A DNA stretch of 64,000 nucleotides, from the NCBI RefSeq assembly GCF_900141755.1, contig NZ_LT670844.1, positions 744,001 to 808,000 of the forward strand, written 5' to 3'. This document shows, in pieces, positions 45,138 through 55,511 of the stretch. The notes beneath the pieces are model-generated. The model saw nothing but the letters and a program-made list of their open reading frames with translations. It had not been told where the DNA came from and did not search any database. The position numbers and the translations under genes were made by a program. Position 1 is the first letter of the stretch. The number at the start of each line of letters is the position of its first letter. The stretch is from Bradyrhizobium lablabi. Lineage in GTDB: Bacteria > Pseudomonadota > Alphaproteobacteria > Rhizobiales > Xanthobacteraceae.

Positions 45138-46172
45138 ATGAACGGACCCTTATTCAGTCCCTCCGCATCGCTGGATCGTCCGATGACCGACCCGTTCGGC
45201 CGGACCATCAGCTATTTGCGGGTGTCGGTCACCGATCGCTGCGACCTGCGCTGCTTCTATTGCATGTCGGAAGACATGACATTCCTGCCCAAGGCCGATC
45301 TGCTCACGCTGGAAGAGCTCGACCGGCTCTGCACGGCATTCATCGCCAAGGGCGTGCGAAAGCTGCGCCTGACCGGCGGCGAGCCGCTGGTCCGCCGCAA
45401 CGTGATGTCGCTGGTGCGTTCGCTGTCACGCCATCTCAAAACCGGCGCGCTCAATGAACTGACGCTGACCACCAATGGCTCGCAACTGTCGCGCTTCGCC
45501 GGCGAATTGCGCGACTGCGGGGTTCGTCGCATCAACGTGTCGCTGGATACGCTCGATCAAGCAAAATTCCGCGCCATCACCCGTTGGGGCGAGCTCGACA
45601 AGGTGATGGCCGGCATCGAGGCCGCGCGGTCGGCAGGACTTGCCGTCAAGATCAACGCGGTGGCGCTGAAGAACCTGAACGAGGATGAAATCCCCGCGCT
45701 GATGGAGTGGGCGCACGGCAAGGGCATGGGGCTAACGCTGATCGAGGTGATGCCGATGGGCGACATCGGCGCAGGCCGTATCGACCAGTACGTGCCGCTG
45801 TCGCTCGTGCGCGCGCGGCTCGCCAAGCAATACACGCTGACCGACCTCGACGATAACACCGGCGGCCCGGCGCGTTACGTTCGCGTCAGCGAAACCGGCG
45901 GCAAGCTCGGCTTCATCACCCCGATGACGCATAATTTCTGCGAGGCCTGCAACCGGGTGCGGATCACCTGCACCGGAACGTTACATACCTGCCTCGGCCA
46001 CGAGGATGCCTCCGACCTGCGCAAACCGCTGCGAGCCTCCGCCGACGACGCGCTGCTGGCCCAAGCGATCGACCGCGCCATCGGCCTCAAGCCGAAGGGC
46101 CACGACTTCATCATCGATCGCCGCCACAACCGCCCGAGTGTCAGCCGCCATATGAGCGTTACCGGCGGTTGA
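45138..46172 (+). CDS. moaA: GTP 3',8-cyclase (molybdenum cofactor synthesis)
   Basis: A 344-residue radical-SAM enzyme that starts molybdenum-cofactor synthesis from GTP with MoaC. N-terminal cluster C35-x3-C39-x2-C42; second cluster in the C-terminal [11 protein letters not shown] region; the functional Gly-Gly tail ends the protein. The L-T-G-G-E-P-L motif binds SAM. The ATG at 45183 is another possible start, but the 45138 ATG is used here. No other moa gene is in the window. Confidence 0.95.
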   Translation: MNGPLFSPSASLDRPMTDPFGRTISYLRVSVTDRCDLRCFYCMSEDMTFLPKADLLTLEELDRLCTAFIAKGVRKLRLTGGEPLVRRNVMSLVRSLSRHLKTGALNELTLTTNGSQLSRFAGELRDCGVRRINVSLDTLDQAKFRAITRWGELDKVMAGIEAARSAGLAVKINAVALKNLNEDEIPALMEWAHGKGMGLTLIEVMPMGDIGAGRIDQYVPLSLVRARLAKQYTLTDLDDNTGGPARYVRVSETGGKLGFITPMTHNFCEACNRVRITCTGTLHTCLGHEDASDLRKPLRASADDALLAQAIDRAIGLKPKGHDFIIDRRHNRPSVSRHMSVTGG

Positions 46173-46388
46173 GGTCGCAGCGCGCCCGTAAGCGCGCCCG
46201 CGGGCGAATATTCCCCTTCATAATCAACAAACTTCCAATTGACGGCGGCGCCGCGCGCTGAAATGGTGCGGCGGCTTCATGCTAGCCCGGCTGGAAAAGC
46301 CGCTGCGCCTAAGGGCTGCAGTCAAGACGGCTGAGGCGTTAATTGGGGGAGGACTATCGTTGCAATCGCTCCTGCGAATGAGCCATTT

Positions 46389-46420
46389 CTTGCAAGTGTC
46401 GTGTCTTGCAAGTGTCGTGG
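46389..46420. repeat. 16-bp tandem duplication in the 5' region of the TRAP operon
   Basis: cttgcaagtgtcgtgt is followed at once by cttgcaagtgtcgtgg. It lies 80-110 bp upstream of the dctQ start, in a 326-bp gap (46173-46498) that should hold the promoter and no gene. Confidence 0.95.
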
Positions 46421-46498
46421 CTCCACGCGTTCCCCGCGCGGTGGCAAAGCGATATCAGTTGAACCGATCGGCGCGTTTTGACGACCGCCGGAGAGAAG

Positions 46499-47041
46499 AT
46501 GATGCGCCCATTGTTGGCGGTTAGCGCCGCGATCGACCAGATCAACGAAAAGATCGGCTACATCTGCAATTTCCTGGTGCTGGCCGCCTGCATCGTCAGC
46601 GCCGGCAATGCGATGATCCGCTACGCGTTCAGCTACAGTTCGAACGGCTGGCTCGAGCTGCAATGGTACATGTTTGCCGTGCTGGTGATGTTCGGCGCCT
46701 CCTACACCTTCAAGCGCAACGAGCATGTCCGGGTCGAGATCTTCTATCTGTTCCTCTCCGAGCGCGGCCAGCTCTGGCTCGACCTGATCGGCACGCTGTT
46801 CTTCCTGATCCCGGCCTGTCTGTTGCTCGCCTATCTGTCCTGGCCGTTCTTCTATCAGGCCTATGCGGTGGGTGAATTGTCGAGCAATGCCGGCGGCCTG
46901 GTACGCTGGCCGATCAAATTCGTGATCCCGGCAGGCTTTGTGATGCTGGCGTTGCAAGGCGTATCGGAAGTCATCAAGCGCATCGCCGCGCTGCAGAACC
47001 TGGTGACGATCGATGCGAAATACGAGAGGCCGACGCAATGA
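46499..47041 (+). CDS. takQ: TRAP transporter small permease (DctQ-type)
   Basis: A 180-residue four-helix inner-membrane subunit of a tripartite ATP-independent periplasmic transporter. The W-L-E-L-Q-W-Y-M-F-A-V-L-V-M-F-G-A segment and the R-N-E-H-V-R-V-E-I-F motif are typical of DctQ. GGAGAG precedes the ATG at 46499. The stop overlaps the start of the large permease (ATGA, 47038-47041). The binding proteins at 48714 and 52276 belong to the TakP group for 2-oxo acids; takQ is used on that inference. Confidence 0.9.
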   Translation: MMRPLLAVSAAIDQINEKIGYICNFLVLAACIVSAGNAMIRYAFSYSSNGWLELQWYMFAVLVMFGASYTFKRNEHVRVEIFYLFLSERGQLWLDLIGTLFFLIPACLLLAYLSWPFFYQAYAVGELSSNAGGLVRWPIKFVIPAGFVMLALQGVSEVIKRIAALQNLVTIDAKYERPTQ

Positions 47042-48645
47042 TTACGCTGGAGATGATGCCACCGCTGATGTTCGGCGGGCTGGTGCTTGCCATGCTGATC
47101 GGCTTTCCGGTGGCGTTTACGCTTGCCGCGGTCGGACTCTCGTTCGGCTTTCTCGCGATCCATCTCGGATTCTTCGACCTTAATTTCCTGCAGGCGATAC
47201 CGGGCCGCGTATTCGGCAGCGTGCTCGCCAACGACCTGTTGCTGGCTATTCCATTCTTCACCTTCATGGGCGCGATCCTGGAGCGCTGTGGATTGGCCGA
47301 AGACATGCTCGATTCGATGGGCCAGTTGTTCGGGCCGATCCGCGGCGGCCTCGGTTATTCCGTGATCATTGTCGGCTTCATCCTCGGCGCCATCACCGGC
47401 ACGGTGGCGGCGCAGGTCATCGCCATGGCGCTGATCTCGATGCCGGTGATGATCCGCTACGGCTACAACATGCGCTATATCACCGGCGTGCTGGCGGCAT
47501 CGGGCACCATCACCCAGTTAGTGCCGCCGTCGCTGGTGCTGATCGTCCTCGCCGACCAGCTCGGCAAGTCGGTCGGCGACATGTATCTCGGCGCCTGGGG
47601 CCCCTCGATCTTCCAGATCCTGCTGTTTGCCGGCTACACCTTCCTGCTCAGCATCTTCAAACCGGACCATGTGCCGGCGGTACCGAAAACCGCGCTGACA
47701 CTGACCGGCTGGCCGTTGTGGCGAAAATGCCTGCTCGGCATCATTCCCTCGGCGGTGCTGATCTTCGTCGTGCTCGGCACCATGATGCTCGGTCTGGCGA
47801 CCCCGACCGAAGCCGGCGCGATGGGCGCCGTCGGCGCCATCGTGCTCGCCGCGATCCACAGCAAGGATTTTTCCACTACCGGCCGCAAGATCCTGATCAT
47901 CGGCGTGATCGCCTGCGGCATCGGCACCATGGTCGGAATCTTCCTGACCGAAGGGCTGATCTTCAAGCTCGCCTTTGTCGTCACCTATTTCGCGGTGGTC
48001 TGGGTCTGTCTTGAGGCGGTTCGCATTCCCGAACTGCGCGGCCTGATCAAGCAGGGCTACGAGACCACCATGCGCATCACCACCATGGTGGTGTTCATCC
48101 TGATCGGCTCGACCTGCTTCTCCGTCGTCTTCCTCGGCGTCTCCGGCGGCGTATGGCTGGAGCATATGCTGACCTCGCTGCCGGGCGGCGTCTGGGGATT
48201 TTTGATCTTCATCAATTTGTTCATCTTCTTCCTGGCGTTCTTTCTGGACTTCTTCGAAATCGCTTTCATCATCCTGCCGATGATCGCGCCGATCGCGCAG
48301 AAGATACTGGCGCCGGTGGTCGGCGCGGATGCGGCGCTGATCTGGTTCGGCGTCATGCTGTGCGTGAACATGCAGACGTCGTTCATGCACCCGCCGTTCG
48401 GTTTCGCGCTGTTTTATTTGCGCGGCGTCGCACCCAAGGAAGTCAAGAGTTCCGACATCTACTGGGGCGCGCTGCCATGGGTCGGGTTGCAGGTCATCAT
48501 GGTGGTGCTGGTGATTGCGTTTCCGATCACCGTCACCGCGCTGCTCGACAAGCCCTCGACGGTCGATCCGAACAAGGTCAACTTCAACGTGCCGCAAATC
48601 GAATTGCCGCCGCTCGATTTCAGCGAGCCGCCGAAATTCAAGTAG
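47038..48645 (+). CDS. takM: TRAP transporter large permease (DctM-type)
   Basis: A 535-residue membrane protein with about twelve or more helices that takes substrate and Na+ across the inner membrane. Conserved G-R-V-F-G-S-V-L-A-N-D-L-L-L-A-I-P and the V-A-Q-V-I-A-M-A-L-I-S-M-P-V-M segment are typical of DctM in the TakM branch. The long N-terminal and a mid-length loop match large takM-like subunits. Translation is coupled to takQ by a 4-nt overlap. A shared hairpin terminator ends the transcript. Confidence 0.93.
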   Translation: MITLEMMPPLMFGGLVLAMLIGFPVAFTLAAVGLSFGFLAIHLGFFDLNFLQAIPGRVFGSVLANDLLLAIPFFTFMGAILERCGLAEDMLDSMGQLFGPIRGGLGYSVIIVGFILGAITGTVAAQVIAMALISMPVMIRYGYNMRYITGVLAASGTITQLVPPSLVLIVLADQLGKSVGDMYLGAWGPSIFQILLFAGYTFLLSIFKPDHVPAVPKTALTLTGWPLWRKCLLGIIPSAVLIFVVLGTMMLGLATPTEAGAMGAVGAIVLAAIHSKDFSTTGRKILIIGVIACGIGTMVGIFLTEGLIFKLAFVVTYFAVVWVCLEAVRIPELRGLIKQGYETTMRITTMVVFILIGSTCFSVVFLGVSGGVWLEHMLTSLPGGVWGFLIFINLFIFFLAFFLDFFEIAFIILPMIAPIAQKILAPVVGADAALIWFGVMLCVNMQTSFMHPPFGFALFYLRGVAPKEVKSSDIYWGALPWVGLQVIMVVLVIAFPITVTALLDKPSTVDPNKVNFNVPQIELPPLDFSEPPKFK

Positions 48646-48665
48646 GCGCGCCGAGATAGCCGCAT

Positions 48666-48699
48666 AAAAAAGCCCCGGAACCGCGCTCCGGGGCTTTTG
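48666..48699. terminator. Bidirectional intrinsic terminator
   Basis: AGCCCCGGA (48671-48679) and TCCGGGGCT (48687-48695) form a 9-bp stem with a 7-nt loop. A-tract before and T-tract after serve both strands: takM on plus and takP on minus. Confidence 0.9.
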
Positions 48700-48713
48700 C
48701 TTGCGAGCCGCGA

Positions 48714-49799
48714 TCATGCGCGCAGATGGCGCGCCATGAATGAATCGTAAGCGAGTTCGGCGACCTGGAACCACTGATAGGCCGGGTTGGTATAGGCGTT
48801 CAGCGAGTCATAGACCTTCTTGAAGCTGGCGTTGGTCGAGGAAATCTCCTCATGCAGCTCCTTTGCCGCCTTGAAACACGCTTCCATGATCGCGGGCGAG
48901 AAGCCGTGCAACTTGGTGCCGGCGGCGAGCAGACGTTTCAGCGCCGGCGGATTGACCAGATCGTATTTCGCCGTCATCCAGGTATTGGCATAATGCCCGG
49001 CCTGCTCGAGGATCGCCTGATAGCTCTTCGGCAGGCTGTTCCACTTGTCCAGGTTGATGAAGGCGAGAAGGATCGCGCCGCCTTCCCACCAGCCGGGATA
49101 GTAATAATGCGGCGCGACCTTGTAGAAGCCGAGCTTCTCGTCGTCATAGGGACCGACCCATTCGGCGGCATCGATGGTGCCCTTCTCCAGCGCCGGATAG
49201 ATGTCGCCGGCCGCGATTTGCTGCGGCACCGCGCCGAGTTTCTGCAACACGCGTCCCGGGAATCCGCCGATCCGGAATTTGAGGCCCTTGAGATCGTCGA
49301 CGGTGTTGATCTCCTTGCGGAACCAGCCGCCCATCTGGCAGGTGGTCTGCCCTGCGAGCAGCGAGATGACGTTGTAGTTCTTGTAAAACTCGTTGAGCAC
49401 TTCCTTGCCGCCGCCGAGGGTGTACCAACCCTGATTGGCACGTGAATTGGGACCGAAGGCAACCGAGGTACCAAAGGCGAAGGTGGGATCCTTGCCGAAA
49501 TAATAATAGGACGCGGTGTGCCCCATCTCGACGGTGGCGTTCTGCACGGCATCGACGACTTGCAGAGCAGGGACGATTTCGCCGGCGGCGAACACCTGGA
49601 TCTGGAATTTATTATCGGTCGCTTCACCAACCGCCTTGGCCATCAACTCAGCGCCGCCGTAAAGCGTATCAAGCGATTTCGGCCAGCTACAGGTCATGCG
49701 CCATTTGATGTCCGGGCTCGATTGCGCGATCGCAGGCGCGGCAATGGTTGCCCCCGCGACGCCCACGCCGGTCGCCTTGATGAAGTCACGACGTTTCAT
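48714..49799 (-). CDS. takP: TRAP transporter substrate-binding protein, TakP-like (copy 1)
   Basis: A 361-residue periplasmic binding protein with signal M-K-R-R-D-F-I-K (Tat-like R-R-D-F) and cleavage near A-I-A-Q. The sequence is close in pattern to TakP of Rhodobacter: Q-M-G-G-W-F-R-K-E-I, P-Q-Q-I-A-A-G-D-I-Y-P-A-L-E-K-G, and A-E-W-V-G-P-Y-D-D-E-K-L-G-F. TakP binds pyruvate and other 2-oxo acids with Na+. AGGGGAGGG precedes the ATG at 49797-49799. It converges on the takQM genes across a terminator and should supply that permease. A paralogue lies at 52276. Confidence 0.92.
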   Translation of the reverse strand: MKRRDFIKATGVGVAGATIAAPAIAQSSPDIKWRMTCSWPKSLDTLYGGAELMAKAVGEATDNKFQIQVFAAGEIVPALQVVDAVQNATVEMGHTASYYYFGKDPTFAFGTSVAFGPNSRANQGWYTLGGGKEVLNEFYKNYNVISLLAGQTTCQMGGWFRKEINTVDDLKGLKFRIGGFPGRVLQKLGAVPQQIAAGDIYPALEKGTIDAAEWVGPYDDEKLGFYKVAPHYYYPGWWEGGAILLAFINLDKWNSLPKSYQAILEQAGHYANTWMTAKYDLVNPPALKRLLAAGTKLHGFSPAIMEACFKAAKELHEEISSTNASFKKVYDSLNAYTNPAYQWFQVAELAYDSFMARHLRA

Positions 49800-49984
49800 G
49801 AATTTCCCTCCCCTTGGTGATGTGAGACGTGCCGCTCGCCTTCGTTTCGAGGCTTGACGCCAGCATGGTCCATCCTCGTGCGGAATTCCATGACGAACTG
49901 GCTTGCCGCAACGCAAAAATCATCCGCTTTGGCGGATGATGACGGGGGTGCGCTACGGATTCGAATTTCAAACACATACAGCTT

Positions 49985-50700
49985 CGCGATCTCGCCGCGT
50001 GTTTCGCGCGAGGTTTGCTTTGATGTCCCGCCCTCAGAGATCAGAGGGCACAGGGAATGCCGGGCGCCCGATGCGCCCGATAGCCGCGTGTGCAATGGTA
50101 GTGGTAGAACGCACACGCGTTAGTCAGGTCACACCGGAATCACCCGGCACTCCCCGCGCAATGGTTTTAACGGTTTCCTGCGCGCTCTCCCCGGCGACCG
50201 GGCTCTTTTGCCACCGTCACCCCTGAGAAGCTTGCTTCTCAAGAGCTTGACACCAGCGTCGGGGTGTCAGGACCACACGCCTTCTCCGTCCGCAAGAAAG
50301 CGCCCTCGTCTTTGGCGCCACCTGCGTCCACCACATCCCGACCCTACGTCCGTGACGATCGCGAAACGCCCCTCTGTGTGGGACGGGATGGCGGGAGTCC
50401 TAAAGGTGATTTGGGCAAATCACGAAGCGGAATATTTTTGCGAAGCGATCTGGACGACCCAAATCAGCCTGAGATCGTTCACGAATTTTCTGTTTTGGCG
50501 CAAGCCGTAGTCCGGGCGGAGAGAACAGCAACCGGGATCGCCCCGGGTTTCGCTGCGCTTCACCCGGGGCTACGGCACTGGCGAGGTTCATGGCGGGGGC
50601 GCGTGATTCCGGCTACGCGGGTTCTGGCATCCTGGAGGGATCGCGAGCGGCGGACGCACTTCGGTGATGCGCATTATCCCATAGGTTACGTGCACTGTCA
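49985..50700. repeat. Long dispersed repeat, family H, in a 978-bp gene-free stretch
   Basis: This part of 49800-50777 resembles a long repeat I associate with Bradyrhizobium and Rhodopseudomonas genomes, often mis-annotated as a basic hypothetical protein. An open frame on the plus strand from about 49903 reads S-R-P-Q-R-S-E-G-T-G-N-A-G-R-P, the kind of translation that repeat gives. A remnant of the same family is at 4470-4560. I see no true gene, only the end of the takP leader and the promoter region of the 50778 gene. Confidence 0.65.
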
Positions 50701-50777
50701 CCGTAATGCCCACGGCGGATGCACTGTGTTAGCATGTTGAGGCAGGAACAATCGCGCTTGCAGGAGGTGCCGAGCCA

Positions 50778-51497
50778 ATGAACGAAGAAGAACCGACAGA
50801 AGCAGACATTACAGAGCTTGAAGAATTGAGGATCGAGTTAACGGAGAATTACTACGGCGCCATTGGTAAGGGCATCTCAGCTTGGTCCAGGACCGAGAGC
50901 GGCCTCGTTGTCATCGCAGCCCTGCTGTTGGACACGAAACAGGAAAAGGCAGGTCTGATCCTTTATTCGATTGCAAACTTTCACTCTTGGCTCGCGATCA
51001 TTGACGAGCTTTTCGAGATGGACCCTCGATATCGGGCGCTCCGACCGGATTGGACTGTGATCGCAAATCGGCTCAAGAAGCTTAACGATACGCGCGTGCG
51101 GCTTGCGCATCATGCGCTTGAGAGCGGAAAGGGAATTGAGGCTATTGTGGCAGGCGAGGACATTGAGATGCTTCTGCCGTCGTTAAAGCCAAGCAAATAC
51201 GACACGCGGACCAAATCCAAGAAGCATTCACCTCTACAAATAGAACAATTGGCCGACTTTGTGGATGAGCTTGCCGTTGTCAGCAAAGGACTTGGAGAGT
51301 TGCTGAAACGTATGGCCCCGATCTTTCTCGAACCGAAGAAAAAGCTCGTCGAAAGGGTTCGAGAACTTCGGCGGATGGCGGGCGTTGTTGAACCGGAAGT
51401 TGAAAGCACCGCAGAGAAATTCCTTAAACACATCGATATGCTGAACGTCGTCGGCACGCGCGACGGGGAGCACCGAGATCAATCCGACGGTAAGTAA
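50778..51497 (+). CDS. HEPN-like hypothetical protein
   Basis: A 239-residue protein from an ATG at 50778 with AGGAGG about 10 nt upstream. It is mostly helical. The first part, A-W-S-R-T-E-S-G-L-V-V-I-A-A-L-L, and the motif Arg106-x4-His111 in T-R-V-R-L-A-H-H are compatible with the HEPN fold, in which an R-x4-6-H motif forms an RNase site. Base composition looks lower in GC than its neighbours. No MNT-type antitoxin or nucleotidyltransferase partner is visible next to it. HEPN assignment is by motif and pattern only; the function may be defence, toxin or another RNA-related role. Confidence 0.7.
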   Translation: MNEEEPTEADITELEELRIELTENYYGAIGKGISAWSRTESGLVVIAALLLDTKQEKAGLILYSIANFHSWLAIIDELFEMDPRYRALRPDWTVIANRLKKLNDTRVRLAHHALESGKGIEAIVAGEDIEMLLPSLKPSKYDTRTKSKKHSPLQIEQLADFVDELAVVSKGLGELLKRMAPIFLEPKKKLVERVRELRRMAGVVEPEVESTAEKFLKHIDMLNVVGTRDGEHRDQSDGK

Positions 51498-51549
51498 TGC
51501 GGGATCGGCATCACGGCCGCCGCTGGCCACCTGCCATGGCGGCCTAGCG

Positions 51550-51963
51550 ATGTCCGTCCACGGGGCAAAGCGGAAATGCCGTTCAAGTAGGGCCACTTCT
51601 GTCGGGGATTGGGCTTGTGCAACAGCAGGTCAACGTAATTTTGCGTGCAAGTCGCCGGATGACTTGCGTCGATTCGACCAGTTGGCGCGTAGCGGGGACT
51701 ACGAGGCAGAAGAGAAGTGGCAGAATGAAAAGGAAGCTACCGGCCAGTGCGTGCGGCTGGGCGACGGCAAAATGGTCATGGTCGAGGATAGGCGGGGGTC
51801 ATCGTTCTGCGTGAGGCCAAGAGGCGAAACCGAATGCTTCTGGTCATATGAGGGGGAGATACTTAGCAAGGCCGGCTATGACGCTTTGCAGGAGGAGCTT
51901 CAAGCCCGCTTCAGGGCTGAACAGCCCAAGGCTCATGCTGACGTGCGGGGTGTTTGTAAATGA
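51550..51963 (+). CDS. Hypothetical protein, probably N-terminally truncated
   Basis: A 137-codon open frame. Its conserved-looking part begins near F-A-C-K-S-P-D-D-L-R-R-F-D-Q-L-A-R-S-G-D and includes C-V-R-L-G-D-G-K and C-V-R-P-R-G-E-T-E-C-F-W. Paired Cys suggests disulfides in a secreted protein, but the first 30 codons look random and carry no signal peptide. I infer that the original 5' end has been lost. No clear ribosome-binding site. Function unknown. Confidence 0.45.
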   Translation: MSVHGAKRKCRSSRATSVGDWACATAGQRNFACKSPDDLRRFDQLARSGDYEAEEKWQNEKEATGQCVRLGDGKMVMVEDRRGSSFCVRPRGETECFWSYEGEILSKAGYDALQEELQARFRAEQPKAHADVRGVCK

Positions 51964-51967
51964 CCGG

Positions 51968-52180
51968 ATGAAAGAGGGCCGCGCAACATGGCATGCTGCG
52001 CGGGAAATGCGTTACGGTTTACGGGACCAGGACTGGAGCGCCCTGTGTTTCATGGCATATGCGGCTTCCGATCGCGAGACCGCTAAAAATGCTCTTACCC
52101 ATATCGATGGTCGATGGGATCGCAGCCTTTGGCGTACCAAAGAGTTCTTTGATCAATCAGTAGCATGGATTCAGAAGTAG
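51968..52180 (+). CDS. Possible fragment of a DUF4034-like protein
   Basis: A 70-residue frame starting 4 nt after the previous stop. Its A-A-S-D-R-E-T-A-K-N-A-L-T-H-I-D-G-R-W-D pattern resembles the C-terminal part of DUF4034-type proteins, but the N-terminal bulk is absent. No ribosome-binding site. It may be a remnant and not a functional gene. It lies in the same decayed patch as the 51550 gene. Confidence 0.35.
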   Translation: MKEGRATWHAAREMRYGLRDQDWSALCFMAYAASDRETAKNALTHIDGRWDRSLWRTKEFFDQSVAWIQK

Positions 52181-52216
52181 ATTTGAAAGGCGAAGCTGCT
52201 GCTGAGTTCCCGCAAC

Positions 52217-52252
52217 GCAAAAAGCCCGACCTCCGCTGACGCCGGGCTTTTG
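52217..52252 (-). terminator. Intrinsic terminator for the second takP-like gene
   Basis: On the minus strand AGCCCGGCGTC-agcg-GAGGTCGGGCT is followed by a T-run (TTTTT). It lies just after the stop of the 52276 gene. The stem is imperfect in the middle. Confidence 0.8.
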
Positions 52253-52275
52253 GTGTAGTACTTAAGGCTTAGCGA

Positions 52276-53364
52276 TCAGCCGCGGGTGCGCGAGCGGATC
52301 ATGAAACTATCAAAAGTGTATTCGGCGACCTGCCACCACAGATATTGATCCGAGCGATAGGCCTGCATCGCCTCGATCGATTTCTTGAAGTCGGGATTCT
52401 TCGCGGAAATCTCGGTCCACAATTCGTTGGTCGCCTTCAGGCAGGCTTCCAGCACTTCGTTGGTGAAGGGACGAAGCTGCGTGCCGCCGGCGACCAGGCG
52501 CTTCAACGCGGCCGGATTCTGCATGTCGTAGCGCGCGGCCATCCAGGTGTTGGCATTCGCCGTCGCGTTGTTGACGATGGCCTGATAGTTCTTCGGCAAC
52601 GAATTCCACTTCTCCAGATTGCAGAACGCGTGCACCGTCGGGCCGCCTTCCCAGAAGCCGGGATAGTAATAGTACTTGGCGACCTTCTGAAAACCGAGTT
52701 TCTCGTCGTCATAGGGACCGACCCATTCGGCGGCGTCGATGGTGCCCTTCTCGAGCGCGGGATAGATGTCGCCGCCGGCGAGCTGCTGCGGCACCACGCC
52801 GACCTTCTGCAGCACCTGACCGGCAATGCCGCCGATGCGGAACTTCAGTCCGGAGAGATCGGCGACCGTCTTGATCTCCTTGCGAAACCAGCCGCCCATC
52901 TGGGTGCCGGTGTTGCCGCAGGGAAACGCGATCACGCCGAACTTCTTGAAGAACTCGTTGCCGAGCTCCATGCCGCCGCCCTGATACCACCACGAATTCT
53001 GCTGACGCGCGTTGAGGCCGAACGGCACCGAGGCGTAGATCGCAAAGGTCGGATCCTTGCCGACGTAATAATACGAGACGGTGTGGCTCATCTCGATGGT
53101 GCCGTTGGAGGTCGCGTCCAGCGCCTGCAGGCCCGGAACGATTTCACCGGCGGGAAACACCTGGATCTGAAACTTGTTGTCGGTCATCTCGGCAACCTGT
53201 TTCGCGAAGTATTCGGAGCCGCCGTAAAGCGTATCGAGCGACTTCGGGAAACTCGACGTCATGCGCCACTTGATCTCGGGCGAGGACTGCGCGATCGCCG
53301 GCGAGGCGACGGCGGTCACCGCGGCACCGGTTGCGGACACTTTTAAAAAATCACGACGCTTCAT
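52276..53364 (-). CDS. TRAP transporter substrate-binding protein, TakP-like (copy 2)
   Basis: A 362-residue paralogue of the 48714 protein: same signal pattern (M-K-R-R-D-F-L-K), same Q-M-G-G-W-F-R-K-E-I, and the same E-W-V-G-P-Y-D-D-E-K-L-G-F region. It also has G-N-T-G-T-Q-M-G-G, as in Rhodobacter TakP, which copy 1 changed to A-G-Q-T-T-C-Q-M-G-G. So copy 2 may be the true TakP and copy 1 a diverged form. It is monocistronic, with a terminator after it and a 201-bp leader (53365-53565) before it. It should share the takQM permease or use another. Confidence 0.92.
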   Translation of the reverse strand: MKRRDFLKVSATGAAVTAVASPAIAQSSPEIKWRMTSSFPKSLDTLYGGSEYFAKQVAEMTDNKFQIQVFPAGEIVPGLQALDATSNGTIEMSHTVSYYYVGKDPTFAIYASVPFGLNARQQNSWWYQGGGMELGNEFFKKFGVIAFPCGNTGTQMGGWFRKEIKTVADLSGLKFRIGGIAGQVLQKVGVVPQQLAGGDIYPALEKGTIDAAEWVGPYDDEKLGFQKVAKYYYYPGFWEGGPTVHAFCNLEKWNSLPKNYQAIVNNATANANTWMAARYDMQNPAALKRLVAGGTQLRPFTNEVLEACLKATNELWTEISAKNPDFKKSIEAMQAYRSDQYLWWQVAEYTFDSFMIRSRTRG

Positions 53365-53565
53365 TTAAGGTATCTCCTTGCAGGGGCGTTTTGTAACGGG
53401 GTTTCCCGGATTTCCTGGAGCAGTTTACTCGGCGAGGCAATTTCGGCGTCAACCGGAGGGCGCTCTGGCGGGGGGCTTTAACACGGAAGTTCGGCGACAG
53501 AATACGCAACAAAGGCATGACTGGACTGATTAAACGAAAGTCGCATACGGGCTTCGGAAAGCGGC

Positions 53566-54702
<1,137 letters not shown>

Positions 54703-54758
54703 GGCGCATCTCCTAGCGAGTATTGGATGCGACCCATAGAGCCTTACCGCTCGAAAGG

Positions 54759-55196
54759 CTACCTCGCCCCGACGTCATCCGCCCGCTCGAGGGGCGCCGC
54801 TTCGCCCTGCTCCTTGGCGGCCTCGTAATTCAGCTCGATCATGACGCCGTTGGGGTCATTGACGAAGATCTGCCAGAGGTCGCCGCCCGGAACCTGCCGC
54901 GAGTCGAATGCCATGCCTTTGGACTCCAGCCGCCGCTTCATGCCGGCGAAACCGTAGCTGGCAAAAGCGACGTGGTGGACGACGCCGGAATCCGGCTTCT
55001 GCGGCTCCTCGGTCTTGGAAATATCGACCAGATGCACCACCGCCTTGCCCTCGGAATACATCCACGCTCCGGGGAAAGCGAAGTTCGGCCGGGCGCCCTT
55101 CTCCAGCCCCAGAATATCCTCGTAGAACCGGACGGTGTCGGCGAGGTGGCGGGTCCGGATGTTGAAATGGTCGAGCACGCCTACACTGACGCTCAT
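54759..55196 (-). CDS. VOC-family protein
   Basis: A 145-residue VOC/glyoxalase-fold protein: D-H-F-N-I-R-T near the start (His ligand), V-V-H-H-V-A-F-A in the middle and D-P-N-G-V-M-I-E-L at the end (Glu ligand). It resembles extradiol-type dioxygenase or glyoxalase relatives. I chose the ATG at 55194-55196 because GGGAG lies 8 nt upstream; GTG 55205 is too close to it. The substrate is unknown. Confidence 0.88.
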   Translation of the reverse strand: MSVSVGVLDHFNIRTRHLADTVRFYEDILGLEKGARPNFAFPGAWMYSEGKAVVHLVDISKTEEPQKPDSGVVHHVAFASYGFAGMKRRLESKGMAFDSRQVPGGDLWQIFVNDPNGVMIELNYEAAKEQGEAAPLERADDVGAR

Positions 55197-55260
55197 CGGT
55201 GTCACTCCCTTTGTTCTTGAAATTGCTGATGCCGATGGCTGATCCTAGCACAAAACCGAG

Positions 55261-55334
55261 CCTGCGCAGCAACATGGTCCTGCGCAGCAACATGGGTCCT
55301 GCGCAGCAAAATGGGTCCCGCGCAGCAAAGGGGA
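55261..55334. repeat. Tandem repeat of 18-19 bp, three to four units
   Basis: Units based on cctgcgcagcaacatggg recur: 55261, 55279, 55298 and a degenerate one near 55317. They lie between the VOC gene and the dehydrogenase gene, in a 315-bp gap with no recognised gene. Confidence 0.9.
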
Positions 55335-55511
55335 CCCGCGCGTCAAACGGGGGCGTTGCCCTTCACGCCCGAGGGTTTATTGTGCGCGCTCCCTTAAGTC
55401 TTGCGCGGAACCTGTTTCGAGGACCGAACCAGCCCCCGCCTTGTCTCAATCATGATAGTCCGGCCGTTCGACGCCGGCGAAACCCCAAGTTCTAAAACAA
55501 GGTCTAAAAAC

